64,000 nt of DNA from Actinomyces sp. (GCF_030530635.1 NZ_JAUMUL010000001.1:1-64000); one strand, 5' to 3'. Positions 1-8,738 are shown, counted from the stretch's first letter. A program made the numbers and translations. Notes: generated from the letters alone by a model not told the origin.

Positions 1-295
1 TCGTGGGTCTCCTTCGTGAATCTTTGGACGGATGAACAACGGGCTCCCACGATGCTCCCTACCAGAGGAAACCACCGCGGGAATTGCCACCACACTACGA
101 GACCCACCCAACAACCCCACCGACCCGCCCAGACCGGCTCTTGGTGTTGGTGAGTGTGGTGGCCGGCCTGTCGCGGGGCGAAGGACGCGGTGAGCTGTGC
201 CGGTTCACCGTGCCGGACTTGCCTGCCAGCATCCCCGGCGCCTGGGAGTGGGGGCCGTTTGCAACGCCGCTTCGCGGTCTGCTACGCCGCTTCGG

Positions 296-316
296 GGTTA
301 ACAACGTCTGTTAACC
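296..316. promoter_or_regulatory. Perfect inverted repeat with GTTAAC arms
   Basis: GGTTAACA and TGTTAACC flank a 5-nt spacer (ACGTC), giving perfect 8-bp arms. A dimeric regulator could bind this, but no promoter-gene pair sits directly beside it, so its role is unknown. AT-rich palindromes like this stand out in the surrounding GC-rich DNA. Confidence 0.4.
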
Positions 317-450
317 GTCTGCTGAAGGCCCCGCAGGTATACAGCAGAACGTTAAGTGCGTCGTTAACGCCCAAGCGGCCAAGCAGACACCCCGGCCCCT
401 GTTAGGACTCAGGACATCGGCGACCGCTCTACCTCAGCCCACCACAACCA

Positions 451-474
451 CCACACCCTCAAACCGGAAGAGCC
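451..474. repeat. 24-bp sequence shared with 34707-34730
   Basis: CCACACCCTCAAACC followed by GGAAGAGCC differs at two of 24 positions from the copy at 34707-34730. The reverse complement begins GGCTCTTCCGG, which resembles the GGCTCT-type ends of ISL3-family elements. That reading is tentative because no transposase is adjacent. Confidence 0.45.
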
Positions 475-490
475 AGCAAAGTCGGCGAAC

Positions 491-532
491 GCGGAGGGCC
501 CGAACCGCCTGATCGCGGCTCGGGCCCTCCGC
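491..532 (-). terminator. Strong hairpin downstream of the AspT-like transporter
   Basis: GCGGAGGGCCCGA (491-503) pairs perfectly with TCGGGCCCTCCGC (520-532), a 13-bp stem. It lies about 40 bases beyond the stop codon of the minus-strand transporter gene. No clear U-run follows on the minus strand, as is common in high-GC actinobacteria. Confidence 0.7.
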
Positions 533-570
533 GTCTTCGTCGCGCTCGTCCCGGTTCGTTCCTGAGCGGG

Positions 571-2184
571 TTACATCCCGCCCAAGAACTGGGCGATGAA
601 AATCTTCACGATCATGGCCACCGGGTAGACCATCGCATAGCCGAGCGCCACGCGCGGGTCGGAGCCGGTGCGCTCATTGGCGAAGGCCAGCACAGCCGGC
701 TGAGTCTGCAAACCACCTAGCAGACCCGATAGGCGCGTGCCGCCCATCTTCACGATCCAGCGCATGGACGCGTACATTCCGAAGCCCACGAACGTGGTGA
801 TCACAAAGCCGGTGATCAAAATCTTCCACCAATCGCCGCCCGTGAACGCGTTGGCGATCTGACCGCCGGCGCGGGTACCGGCCTGCGCCAGGAAGATCAA
901 CAGGCCCAACTCGGACAGCACGGCCGTGGCCGTGAACGGCATCGCCGTCACAAAGCCCTTGATACGACCAATGCGCCCGAAGATCAGGCCAATGATGAGC
1001 GTGCCCGCGGCCGAGCCGATAGAGAAGGTCGAACCGCCGGGCAGCGGGATCGCCCACTCGCCGATCATGATTCCCACTGCCATGCCCAAGCCCATGGCCA
1101 CGGGGTTGATGGATGACAGGCCATGAGCGGAGTCGCCGAAGAACTTGGACAACTCGGCCATACGCCCGGTCGGGGCGACCACGCGCACCCGGTCACCCAG
1201 CTGAAGCACCGTGTCGGGGGTGCCCACCATATCCACATCGCCGCGGCGCACCCGGGAGATAGTGGCGCCAAACCTGTGGTCGACATCGAGTTCGGCCACG
1301 GTATGCCCGGCCAACTTCGGGTCGGAGACGGTGATGCGACGGAAATCCAGGTAGCGGCGATCCTCAATCAGAGAATGGGATGAGGGGTGGCCGATCTCGC
1401 GGATGACCTGGTTGACGGCGTCCTGGGTGCCAACGACGGTAATCAGGTCGTCCTTATAGATCTTGTCGGTAAGGGCGGGACGGGTGATCGGTCCGGTCTC
1501 GCCGCGGCGCAGGCGGGAGAACTTCATCTCTCCGCTCACCCGCTCGGCGATGTCGCCCAGCTGGGGTCCATCCTCGCGCTCCACGCGCACCGTGCGGTTG
1601 ATCAACGGAGAGGGCGCATCCTTGTCCGAGCGGCGGTAGCGCAGGGCCAACAGGCAGAAGAACAGCATGCCGATGACACCGTACAAATAGGCGACGGCGT
1701 AGCCGACTGTGGCGATCGCCATGCCGTCAGGGTTACCGGCCGCCGTAGCCGCACCGCCGGCGGCCGCCAGGGCCGGGGTGTTGGTCAGTGCTCCGGCGAA
1801 GGCGCCGGCGATCATTGCCGGATCCATGCCCAGCGCACGGCCCACGCCCAGGCCGGCCGCCGCGCCCAGTACCAACACCGCCAGCATGATGGCCAGTGGA
1901 CCGGCGGCGGTGCGCAGCACATGGAAGAAGTTCGGCCCGGACTGGATGCCGATGGCGAAGGTGAATACCGCCAGCCCGAGCGTGCCCATCTGGGGTGGGA
2001 TCTCAATGGTGATGCCCTCCGCGGCGCCCAAGGCGGCCAGGACGATCCCGGCGAAGAGAACGGCCGCGGCCCCCAGGCTGACGCCGCCGGCCTTGAACCG
2101 GCCGACGAGCATACCGATGCCGATCAGTAGGAACAGAACGAGAACCGGGTTATCGGCCAGGGCATTGAGCAGTGCGATGACCAA
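571..2184 (-). CDS. AspT/YidE/YbjL-family membrane transporter
   Basis: A polytopic inner-membrane protein of about 538 residues. It has an N-terminal hydrophobic half, two central cytoplasmic TrkA-C/RCK-C domains (about residues 190-350, each with a segment ending in GD/DD plus hydrophobic residues) and a second hydrophobic half. This is the AspT/YidE/YbjL antiporter-duplication layout. AspT exchanges aspartate and alanine; most actinobacterial members have no known substrate, so none is assigned. I chose the TTG at 2184 because family members start just before the LNALADNP segment and GGAAGG lies upstream. An ATG at 2271 in the same frame would add a basic 29-residue extension. It is divergent from ilvB, and the hairpin at 491-532 probably ends the transcript. 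Confidence 0.85.
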   Translation of the reverse strand: MVIALLNALADNPVLVLFLLIGIGMLVGRFKAGGVSLGAAAVLFAGIVLAALGAAEGITIEIPPQMGTLGLAVFTFAIGIQSGPNFFHVLRTAAGPLAIMLAVLVLGAAAGLGVGRALGMDPAMIAGAFAGALTNTPALAAAGGAATAAGNPDGMAIATVGYAVAYLYGVIGMLFFCLLALRYRRSDKDAPSPLINRTVRVEREDGPQLGDIAERVSGEMKFSRLRRGETGPITRPALTDKIYKDDLITVVGTQDAVNQVIREIGHPSSHSLIEDRRYLDFRRITVSDPKLAGHTVAELDVDHRFGATISRVRRGDVDMVGTPDTVLQLGDRVRVVAPTGRMAELSKFFGDSAHGLSSINPVAMGLGMAVGIMIGEWAIPLPGGSTFSIGSAAGTLIIGLIFGRIGRIKGFVTAMPFTATAVLSELGLLIFLAQAGTRAGGQIANAFTGGDWWKILITGFVITTFVGFGMYASMRWIVKMGGTRLSGLLGGLQTQPAVLAFANERTGSDPRVALGYAMVYPVAMIVKIFIAQFLGGM

Positions 2185-2500
2185 GGGCAGGTGCCGCCTT
2201 CCAATTCTTAAGAGCCCACGGCGAGGTTCACGCCACGGCGGTGCGGTCGAGGTACCGGAGTATTGTCGCATCCGCCGCCGTGACGTCGGACGGACCTAAG
2301 ACCGCGTGCGCATGAGACTCACCCGACACCGCCCGCAGCCGCCCCTGGCCACACATTTCCGCCCGTGATTCCAATATGTGAGATGACGTATGTTGAAATC
2401 GACTGCCGGTCGTGGGACGGCATACGGTTCCACCCAACCGGCCGGTGCGCCGGTAGACAAACGCGCAAACACTCGGATCTCACGGATAGGAGGGTGGATG
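2185..2500. other. Divergent intergenic region upstream of ilvB
   Basis: This 316-base region must hold the promoters of the transporter and of ilvBNC. I see no T-box and no leader peptide rich in Val/Leu/Ile codons, so attenuation is not supported. A strong Shine-Dalgarno (TAGGAGGG, 2487-2494) precedes two in-frame ATGs at 2498 and 2501. The second has the better spacing. Confidence 0.5.
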
Positions 2501-4285
2501 ATGGTTCGTGACAACAGTTCCCCGGGCCAGAACCAACAAGTGATGACGGGTGCCCAGGCGCTCGTGCGTTCCCTGGAGGAGATGGGAGTCACCGACATCT
2601 TCGGCATGCCGGGGGGAGCCATCCTTCCCTTCTACGATCCGCTGCTGGCCAGCGAGAAAATTCACCACGTACTTGTGCGCCACGAGCAGGGTGCCGGGCA
2701 CGCCGCCGAGGGCTACGCCATGGCCACCGGAAGAGTCGGCGTCTGTGTGGCCACCTCCGGCCCCGGCGCCACCAACCTGGTCACCGCCATCGGTGACGCC
2801 CATATGGACTCCGTGCCCATGGTCGCCATCACCGGACAGGTCGGCTCCGCGGCGATCGGCACTGACGCCTTCCAAGAGGCGGACATCGTCGGTTCGACCA
2901 TGCCGTTCGTCAAGCACTCCTTCCTGGTCACCTCGCCCGAGGAGATTCCCAGCCGCGTGGCCGAAGCCTTCCATCTGGCCGCCACCGGTCGTCCGGGCCC
3001 GGTACTACTCGACTTCACCAAGGACGCCCAGGTCAGCGAGGCCGAGTTCCGCTGGCCTCCGCGCATGGACCTTCCCGGCTACAGCCTGCCCGGCCGACCC
3101 AACCAACGGCGCATCGCCCAGGCCGCCGAGGCGATCGCCTCGGCCGAACGGCCGGTCTTCTACCTGGGCGGTGGCCTCAACCGTGCCGGCGTCCCGGTTG
3201 AGCAACTCAAGGAACTGGTCGAACTCGTCGGCGCCCCATTCACGACGACGCTGACCGCCCTGGACGTGCTTCCCACCAACCACCAGCTCAACCTGGGCAT
3301 GCCCGGCATGCATGGAACCGTTGCCGCAGTCGGCGCCCTGCAGCGCGCCGACCTGATCGTCACGCTCGGGGCCCGCTTCGATGACCGCGTCACCGGTAAG
3401 CCGGACACCTTTGCCCGGCACGCCGCCGTCGTCCACGTAGACATCGACCCCGCCGAGATCTCCAAGATCCGCACCGCCGACATCCCGATCGTGGGTGACC
3501 TGAAGGATGTTGTGCCCGCGCTGACGGCCGCCTGCCGCGAGCAGTTCGCCGTGGAGCCGCGCGCCGAGATCGACCAGTGGCTCACCGAGGTGGCACACAT
3601 CCGCGCCACCTACCCCACCGACTGGACCGACACCGACGACGGTCTGCTTCAGCCCCAGGAGGTCATCACCCACCTGGACAAGGCGGCCTCCGAGGACACT
3701 ATCTGGGTGACCGGCGTCGGCCAGCACCAGATGTGGGCCGCACACTACCTCCACTTCAACCGGCCGCACTCGTGGCTCACCTCCGCCGGCGCCGGCACCA
3801 TGGGCTACGGGGTGCCGGCGGCCATGGGGGCCAAGAAAGCCTGCCCGGACCGGCCCGTCTGGCTGATCGACGGAGACGGCTGCTTCCAGATGACCAACCA
3901 GGAGCTGGCCACCTGCACGCTGAACAACATCCCCATCAAGGTGGCCATCATCAACAACTCGTCCCTGGGCATGGTGCGCCAATGGCAGACCCTGTTCTAC
4001 GGCGAGCGCTACTCCAACACCGACCTGCACACCGGTGCCGGCACCGAGCGCATCCCCGACTTCGCCAAACTGGCCGAGGCCTACGGGGCTGTCGGTCTGC
4101 GCTGCGAACGGCTCGAGGACGTCGACGACGTCATCGTCCAGGCCAACGCCATCAACGATCGGCCCGTGGTCATCGACTTCATCGTGTCCGCCGACGCCCA
4201 GGTATGGCCCATGGTCGCCGCGGGCGTGTCCAACGACGAGATCCAGCACGCGCGGGGCATGAGCCCGGCGTGGGAGGAGGACTGA
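2501..4285 (+). CDS. ilvB: Acetolactate synthase, large (catalytic) subunit
   Basis: Catalyses the first common step of branched-chain amino acid synthesis: pyruvate plus pyruvate or 2-oxobutyrate to acetolactate or acetohydroxybutyrate, using thiamine diphosphate. At about 594 residues it has the usual length. The N-terminal PYR domain carries RHEQGAGHAAEGYA with the catalytic glutamate. The central FAD/DHAP-type domain follows, and the C-terminal domain has the ThDP/Mg motif GDGCFQMTNQE ending in INN. The start at 2501 is set by the SD at 2487-2494; a longer in-frame extension to 2390 has no RBS and is not family-like. ilvN follows after 4 bases and ilvC after 9 more, so the three form one operon. 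Assignment is firm. Confidence 0.97.
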   Translation: MVRDNSSPGQNQQVMTGAQALVRSLEEMGVTDIFGMPGGAILPFYDPLLASEKIHHVLVRHEQGAGHAAEGYAMATGRVGVCVATSGPGATNLVTAIGDAHMDSVPMVAITGQVGSAAIGTDAFQEADIVGSTMPFVKHSFLVTSPEEIPSRVAEAFHLAATGRPGPVLLDFTKDAQVSEAEFRWPPRMDLPGYSLPGRPNQRRIAQAAEAIASAERPVFYLGGGLNRAGVPVEQLKELVELVGAPFTTTLTALDVLPTNHQLNLGMPGMHGTVAAVGALQRADLIVTLGARFDDRVTGKPDTFARHAAVVHVDIDPAEISKIRTADIPIVGDLKDVVPALTAACREQFAVEPRAEIDQWLTEVAHIRATYPTDWTDTDDGLLQPQEVITHLDKAASEDTIWVTGVGQHQMWAAHYLHFNRPHSWLTSAGAGTMGYGVPAAMGAKKACPDRPVWLIDGDGCFQMTNQELATCTLNNIPIKVAIINNSSLGMVRQWQTLFYGERYSNTDLHTGAGTERIPDFAKLAEAYGAVGLRCERLEDVDDVIVQANAINDRPVVIDFIVSADAQVWPMVAAGVSNDEIQHARGMSPAWEED

Positions 4286-4289
4286 GATC

Positions 4290-4802
4290 ATGAGCGAGAA
4301 GCACACGCTGTCCGTCCTGGTGGAGAACAAGCCCGGCGTGCTTACGCGCGTGTCGGCGCTGTTCACGCGCCGCGGCTTCAACATCCACTCCCTGGCCGTC
4401 GGCCCCACCGAGCATGAGTCCGTCTCTCGCATCACGGTGATCGCCGACGCCGAGGGGCCCGCCATGGAGCAGGTGACCAAGCAGCTCAACAAGCTCGTGA
4501 ACGTAATCAAGATCGTTGAACTCGATCCGCAGACCTCGGTCGGCCGGGAGCTCTACCTCATAAAGGTCCGCGCCGACGACTCCAACCGGACCGCCGTACT
4601 CCAGATCGTCGACCTGTTCCGGGCGCACGTCGTGGACGTGTCCCCAACCTCGGTCGTCATCGAGTCCGTAGGCTCGGAGTCCAAGGTCAAGGCCCTACTG
4701 GACGCCCTCGCCCCGCACGGGGTCAAGGAGATCGTCCAATCCGGTGCGGTCGCGATCTCGCGCGGTCCCCGTTCCATCACCGATCAACTCAAGGAGAAGT
4801 GA
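4290..4802 (+). CDS. ilvN: Acetolactate synthase, small (regulatory) subunit
   Basis: A 170-residue regulatory subunit that activates IlvB and normally confers valine feedback inhibition. The N-terminal ACT domain is clear (HTLSVLVENKPGVLTRVSALF, then GFNIHSLAVG), and the C-terminal ALS_ss_C domain starts near residue 85. It begins 4 bases after the ilvB stop, pointing to translational coupling and co-transcription. Length and motifs match the family exactly. Confidence 0.97.
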   Translation: MSEKHTLSVLVENKPGVLTRVSALFTRRGFNIHSLAVGPTEHESVSRITVIADAEGPAMEQVTKQLNKLVNVIKIVELDPQTSVGRELYLIKVRADDSNRTAVLQIVDLFRAHVVDVSPTSVVIESVGSESKVKALLDALAPHGVKEIVQSGAVAISRGPRSITDQLKEK

Positions 4803-4811
4803 GATCCCACT

Positions 4812-5843
4812 ATGGCAGCTGAGAAGTTCTACGACGACGACGCCGACCTGTCGGTCATCCAGTCCAAGAAGGTGGCCGTCATCGGCTACGGTTCGCAGGG
4901 CCACGCGCACGCCCTGAACCTGCGCGACTCCGGCGTGGAGGTCGTAGTCGGTCTGCGCGACGGCTCCGGATCCGTCACCAAGGCGCAGGAGGCGGGCCTG
5001 ACCGTCAAACCCATTGCCGAGGCGGTGGCCGAGGCCGACGTCACTGTAGTGCTGGCCCCCGACCAGGTTCAGGCCGAGCTGTACAAGCAGGAGATCGAGC
5101 CCAACCTCAAGTCCGGCTCCGCCCTGCTGTTCTCGCACGGATTCAACATCCACTTCGGCTACATCACGCCTGCCGCGGACATCGACGTGGTCATGGTCGC
5201 TCCCAAGGGGCCCGGTCACACCGTGCGTCGCGAGTTCGAGGCCGGTCGGGGCGTGCCCGTGCTGGTGTGCGTGGAGCAGGACGCCTCCGGTCAAGCCTGG
5301 CCGCTGGTACTGGCCTACGCCAAGGCCGTCGGCGGCACCCGTGCCGGAGCCATTAAGACGACCTTCCGCGAGGAAACCGAGACGGACCTGTTCGGTGAGC
5401 AGACCGTCCTGTGCGGTGGCGTGTCCAAGCTGATCCAGTACGGATTCGAGACGCTGGTCGAGGCCGGCTACCAGCCCGAGATGGCCTACTTCGAGGTCTG
5501 CCACGAACTCAAGCTCATCGTCGATCTGATCAACGAGGGCGGCATCTCCAAGCAGCGCTGGTCCTGCTCCGACACCGCCGAGTACGGCGACTACATCTCC
5601 GGCCCGCGCGTGATCACCCCCGATGTCAAGGTGCACATGAAGGAGGTCCTGGACGACATCCAGGACGGCTCCTTCGCCAAGCGTTTCATGGACGACCAGG
5701 CCGCCGGCGCCCCAGAGTTCAAGCGCCTGCGTGCCGAGGGCGAGTCCCACCCCATTGAGACGACTGGTCGCGAGGTGCGCTCCATGTTCGCCTGGCGGGC
5801 CGACCTCGACAAGGACTACACCGAGGGCTCGGCTGCGCGTTGA
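4812..5843 (+). CDS. ilvC: Ketol-acid reductoisomerase (NADP+)
   Basis: Converts acetolactate or acetohydroxybutyrate to the dihydroxy acids, using NADPH and Mg2+. It is a short class I enzyme of 343 residues. The N-terminal Rossmann fold has GYGSQGHAHALNLRDSG, and the C-terminal knotted helical domain carries the acidic Mg ligands (FGEQTVLCGG and the later CHELKLIVDL segment). It lies 9 bases after ilvN and ends the ilvBNC operon at a strong hairpin (5881-5911). Confidence 0.97.
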   Translation: MAAEKFYDDDADLSVIQSKKVAVIGYGSQGHAHALNLRDSGVEVVVGLRDGSGSVTKAQEAGLTVKPIAEAVAEADVTVVLAPDQVQAELYKQEIEPNLKSGSALLFSHGFNIHFGYITPAADIDVVMVAPKGPGHTVRREFEAGRGVPVLVCVEQDASGQAWPLVLAYAKAVGGTRAGAIKTTFREETETDLFGEQTVLCGGVSKLIQYGFETLVEAGYQPEMAYFEVCHELKLIVDLINEGGISKQRWSCSDTAEYGDYISGPRVITPDVKVHMKEVLDDIQDGSFAKRFMDDQAAGAPEFKRLRAEGESHPIETTGREVRSMFAWRADLDKDYTEGSAAR

Positions 5844-5880
5844 GCCGTCCGAGGCAACTGCTCTAAACGATGCGCCCCAG

Positions 5881-5922
5881 GTGGGGCGGCGGAATCGATC
5901 CGCCGCCCCACCCTTCGTTTTA
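5881..5922 (+). terminator. Rho-independent terminator after ilvC
   Basis: GTGGGGCGGCGG (5881-5892) pairs perfectly with CCGCCGCCCCAC (5900-5911) around a 7-nt loop and is followed by a T-rich run. This should end the ilvBNC transcript and isolates the next gene transcriptionally. Confidence 0.88.
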
Positions 5923-6048
5923 GGGACATGATCGTTATGAAACGCCGCTAACGTCGCGTTTTGGCTACGTCGTCGCGTAGCGGCATGGTGAATTTACGCC
6001 GAGGATAAACTGACAGAATCATCGGTAGTTGACAACGAAGGGGGCGGC

Positions 6049-7407
6049 GTGCTCACCCATTTCGAGGTGACGGGGTTCAAGAACCTTGTCGATGTGAAGG
6101 TGGACTTCGGACGATTCACCTGTATCACCGGCCCTAATGCGGTGGGCAAATCCAATCTACTCAACGCCATAGAGTTCCTGGCCCTGCTCAGTTGCAACTC
6201 CTTCCACGATGCCTGCGTTCAGGTGCGGCCCACGGCGCAGCAACAGGTCGATGTCGCCTCGCTGCTCAGTGCCAACGTACTGGCCGGAACCGCCAACTTG
6301 TGTCTGGCCGCGGAGATGATCCTGCCGCCCCGGGCGGAGGACGAGTTCGGTCAGGCAGTAGTGCCGTCATGCGGTCATGTGCGTTACGAGGTGGAGATAG
6401 CCGCGCAGTATGACGAAACCGTTCCCGGGCGCCTGCGGCTACGGCTGGCGGGGGAGCGGCTGTTCGCCCTGGACGACGCCGACGGCAATCTGTACTTCCC
6501 GGAGGCGGCGGACAGCCGTCGGTTCGTCACTCGCCGACACTCCAATTCGGGCAGCCGCTACCTGGACTACCAGGAATCCCAGGGTAAGAGTGTCGTCGTT
6601 GTACACCGGGAGACCAACGGCAGGACCCGTCAGGTGCTTGCCGACGGAGCCCAGCGCACAGTACTTTCCGCCGTCGCCAGCGCAGAGTATCCGACCGTTC
6701 TGGTGGCACGCACGGAAATGGCCTCGTGGCGATTCCTGGCTCTTGAACCCAGCGCCATGCGGGCACCCGATGACCTGATGGAGCGGCGTCCCATCTCCGC
6801 CTCCGGCGCGCACGTGCCCGCCGTGCTCTATCGGCAGGATCTGGTCGCGGGGCGTGACGGGGCGGTGCTGCGCCGAGTGTGTGACGCCGTCGCCCCACTT
6901 ATCGACGTCCGTAGCCTGGCGATCATGGAGGACCCGGTGCGGCAGGCCTTGGAACTGCGGGCCCGGGTGGGTGACTCGCCTGAGGTGTCGGCGCGGGCCC
7001 TGTCGGATGGGACACTGCGACTGCTCACTCTCGCCGCCATAGGTGCTGCGGAGGACTACTCCGGCATGCTGTGCCTGGAGGAACCGGAAAGCGGGATCCA
7101 TCCGACCAAGATCGCCGACCTGTGTGAACTGTTGCGCGGCCTGTCCAGGCCCACCTCGCACCACTTGCGGCAGGTCATCGTCAACACCCACTCGCCCTAC
7201 TTGTTCCAGTGCGCCGACGACGCCGATGTGCTGTGCGCAGTCGAGCACACGGCGTGCGGTAACGGCAGCGCCCGGTTCCGGACCGTGGAATTCCGTCCGT
7301 TGCCCGGTACTTGGCGCGCCCAGGGACGGCACGGTGACGGTGTGCGGGCCGTACCCCGTGATGCAGTGCTGGTCTACTTGCGCAGCCCGAGCGAGGCGGT
7401 GGCATGA
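6049..7407 (+). CDS. AAA (OLD/RecF-like) ATPase of unknown function
   Basis: A 452-residue SMC/RecF-type ATPase. The N-terminus MLTHFEVTGFKNLVDVKVDF is typical of the AAA_21/OLD-like group. Walker A is GPNAVGKS (about residues 28-35), Walker B with its glutamate is CLEEPESGIHP (about 343-353), and a late NTHSPYLF segment carries the histidine seen in this class. There is no TOPRIM domain, so it is not a full OLD nuclease. It starts at a GTG preceded by GAAGGGGG. It sits alone between ilvC and leuB, after a terminator. Such ATPases often pair with a small downstream nuclease-like gene in defence or toxin modules; here only a five-codon ORF overlaps its stop (7404-7421). It is probably an acquired gene. 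Confidence 0.8.
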   Translation: MLTHFEVTGFKNLVDVKVDFGRFTCITGPNAVGKSNLLNAIEFLALLSCNSFHDACVQVRPTAQQQVDVASLLSANVLAGTANLCLAAEMILPPRAEDEFGQAVVPSCGHVRYEVEIAAQYDETVPGRLRLRLAGERLFALDDADGNLYFPEAADSRRFVTRRHSNSGSRYLDYQESQGKSVVVVHRETNGRTRQVLADGAQRTVLSAVASAEYPTVLVARTEMASWRFLALEPSAMRAPDDLMERRPISASGAHVPAVLYRQDLVAGRDGAVLRRVCDAVAPLIDVRSLAIMEDPVRQALELRARVGDSPEVSARALSDGTLRLLTLAAIGAAEDYSGMLCLEEPESGIHPTKIADLCELLRGLSRPTSHHLRQVIVNTHSPYLFQCADDADVLCAVEHTACGNGSARFRTVEFRPLPGTWRAQGRHGDGVRAVPRDAVLVYLRSPSEAVA

Positions 7408-7421
7408 GACGAGAGAATTAG
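7404..7421 (+). other. Five-codon ORF overlapping the ATPase stop (ATGA)
   Basis: An ATG overlaps the ATPase TGA in the ATGA arrangement used for translational coupling, but it stops after five codons. About 100 bases with no obvious gene follow before leuB. This could be what is left of a lost partner gene, or chance. Confidence 0.3.
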
Positions 7422-7513
7422 AGCGCCTGGGGACATTGAGGCTCGGACCGAGGAGTGCCGCCAACCGGCCGCCGGTATCTGAGATGATCGTCCCGGGCGC
7501 CGAGCGATCCGCT

Positions 7514-7519
7514 TAGGGT
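7514..7519 (+). promoter_or_regulatory. TAGGGT -10 box of leaderless leuB
   Basis: TAGGGT ends 6 bases before the leuB ATG and no SD is present, so transcription would start at or near the start codon. Confidence 0.5.
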
Positions 7520-7525
7520 CGCGCC

Positions 7526-8590
7526 ATGACGCAGACCATCAAACTTGCAGTGATCCCCGGCGATGGCATCGGCAAGGAGGTGGTGCCCGAGGGCCTGAAG
7601 GTACTTGAGGCCGCCCTGGAAGGCAGCGGTGTAACCCTGGAAACCACCGACTTCGACCTGGGTGCCGAGCGCTGGCATCGCACCGGTGAAACCATCACGG
7701 ACGCCGAGCTGGAGGACATCAAGGCCCACGACGCCATCCTGCTGGGTGCCGTCGGGGACCCGTCGGTCCCCTCCGGCGTGCTGGAGCGCGGTCTGCTGCT
7801 GCGCCTGCGCTTCGCCCTGGACCACTACGTCAACCTGCGCCCCTCCAAGTACTACCCGGGTGTGGCCACACCCCTGGCCGATCCAGGCGACATCGACTTC
7901 GTGGTGGTGCGCGAGGGCACCGAGGGCCTGTACTGCGGCAATGGCGGCGCCGTACGCGTGGGCACCCCCCACGAGATCGCCACCGAGGTGAGCGTCAACA
8001 CCGCCTACGGGGTCGAGCGCGTGGTGCGCTACGCCTTCGCGACCGCTCAGGCCCGCCCCGCCCACCACCTGACTCTGGTGCACAAGCACAATGTGCTCGT
8101 CAACGCCGGGCACCTGTGGCGCCGCACCGTTGAAGCCGTCGGCGCCGAGTACTCCGAGGTGAAGGTGGACTACTCCCACGTGGACGCCGCCACCATCTAC
8201 CTGGTCACCGATCCGGGCCGCTTCGACGTGATCGTCACCGACAACCTCTTCGGCGACATCCTCACCGACGAGGCCGGCGCGATCACCGGCGGCATCGGAT
8301 TGTCGGCCTCGGGCAATCTCAACCCCTCCGGCGAGTTCCCCTCCATGTTCGAGCCGGTGCACGGCTCTGCCCCGGATATCGCCGGACAGGGCAAGGCAGA
8401 CCCGGTAGCCACCATCTCCGCCGTCGCCATGATGCTCAGCCATCTGGGGCTGGACACCGCCGCCGCCCGCGTTGGCGCCGCCGTCGACGCCGACATGGCG
8501 GCCCGGGCCGCGGCCGAGGCCGCGGGCGCCCCGCTGCTGCGCACCACCAGTGAGATCGGGGACGCCATCGCTGTCGCCCTGCGCGACTGA
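7526..8590 (+). CDS. leuB: 3-isopropylmalate dehydrogenase
   Basis: A 354-residue NAD-dependent beta-decarboxylating dehydrogenase. It oxidises 3-isopropylmalate in leucine synthesis. In organisms with citramalate synthase it also handles 3-methylmalate on the way to 2-oxobutyrate. Visible features are the N-terminal GDGIGKEVVPEGLKVLEAA, the metal/substrate arginine region (RLRFALDHYVNLRP), the catalytic Lys-Asp segment near VKVDYSHVDA, and TDNLFGDILTDEAG with its metal-binding aspartates. The short 'actinobacterial' type fits. leuA, leuC and leuD are not in the window. The gene appears leaderless, with its own promoter after the ATPase. Confidence 0.95.
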   Translation: MTQTIKLAVIPGDGIGKEVVPEGLKVLEAALEGSGVTLETTDFDLGAERWHRTGETITDAELEDIKAHDAILLGAVGDPSVPSGVLERGLLLRLRFALDHYVNLRPSKYYPGVATPLADPGDIDFVVVREGTEGLYCGNGGAVRVGTPHEIATEVSVNTAYGVERVVRYAFATAQARPAHHLTLVHKHNVLVNAGHLWRRTVEAVGAEYSEVKVDYSHVDAATIYLVTDPGRFDVIVTDNLFGDILTDEAGAITGGIGLSASGNLNPSGEFPSMFEPVHGSAPDIAGQGKADPVATISAVAMMLSHLGLDTAAARVGAAVDADMAARAAAEAAGAPLLRTTSEIGDAIAVALRD

Positions 8591-8606
8591 CGCAGGCCGG
8601 GTGCGA

Positions 8607-8659
8607 GTGCGTGCCCGGGCGGGCACCGACGTCGTCGTACGGCGACTCCGGGCACGCAC
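8607..8659 (+). terminator. Long-loop hairpin between leuB and ilvE
   Basis: GTGCGTGCCCGG (8607-8618) pairs perfectly with CCGGGCACGCAC (8648-8659) around a 29-nt loop. It lies just past the leuB stop and could terminate or stabilise the leuB transcript. There is no T-run, so the terminator role is only likely. Confidence 0.5.
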
Positions 8660-8732
8660 CAATGATGCGCCCGGCGGGAGACCTTGCGGAACCAGCATGT
8701 GAGAGACGCCCGTCCGGCCCGTGGAGCGGCGG

Positions 8733-8738
8733 TACAGT
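8733..8738 (+). promoter_or_regulatory. TACAGT -10 box of leaderless ilvE
   Basis: TACAGT ends 6 bases before the ilvE ATG at 8745. No Shine-Dalgarno is present. Confidence 0.5.

Larger units (their letters stand above)
1..490. other. Non-coding stretch, no convincing gene
   Basis: I see no reading frame with actinobacterial codon bias, no RBS-start pair and no recognisable protein similarity here. It contains a perfect inverted repeat (296-316), further GTTAAC palindromes near 351-366, and a 24-base stretch (451-474) that recurs at 34707-34730. It may be the decayed edge of a mobile element; that is inference. Confidence 0.5.

Noticed and set aside
84..405. Overlapping open frames on both strands
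   Set aside because: No RBS, no codon bias and no family similarity; low-complexity Arg/Pro/Gly products typical of chance frames in GC-rich DNA.
2272..2500. T-box or leader-peptide attenuator before ilvB
   Set aside because: No T-box core (NNTGGNACC), no Ile/Leu/Val-rich short ORF and no terminator-antiterminator pair could be seen.
3005..4510. 501-residue open frame antisense to ilvB/ilvN
   Set aside because: A shadow of the ilvB and ilvN codon pattern, rich in Gly/Val/Asp/His, and without start signals.
6049..7407. RecF or a full OLD nuclease
   Set aside because: No TOPRIM domain and no replication-gene context; only the ATPase part is present.
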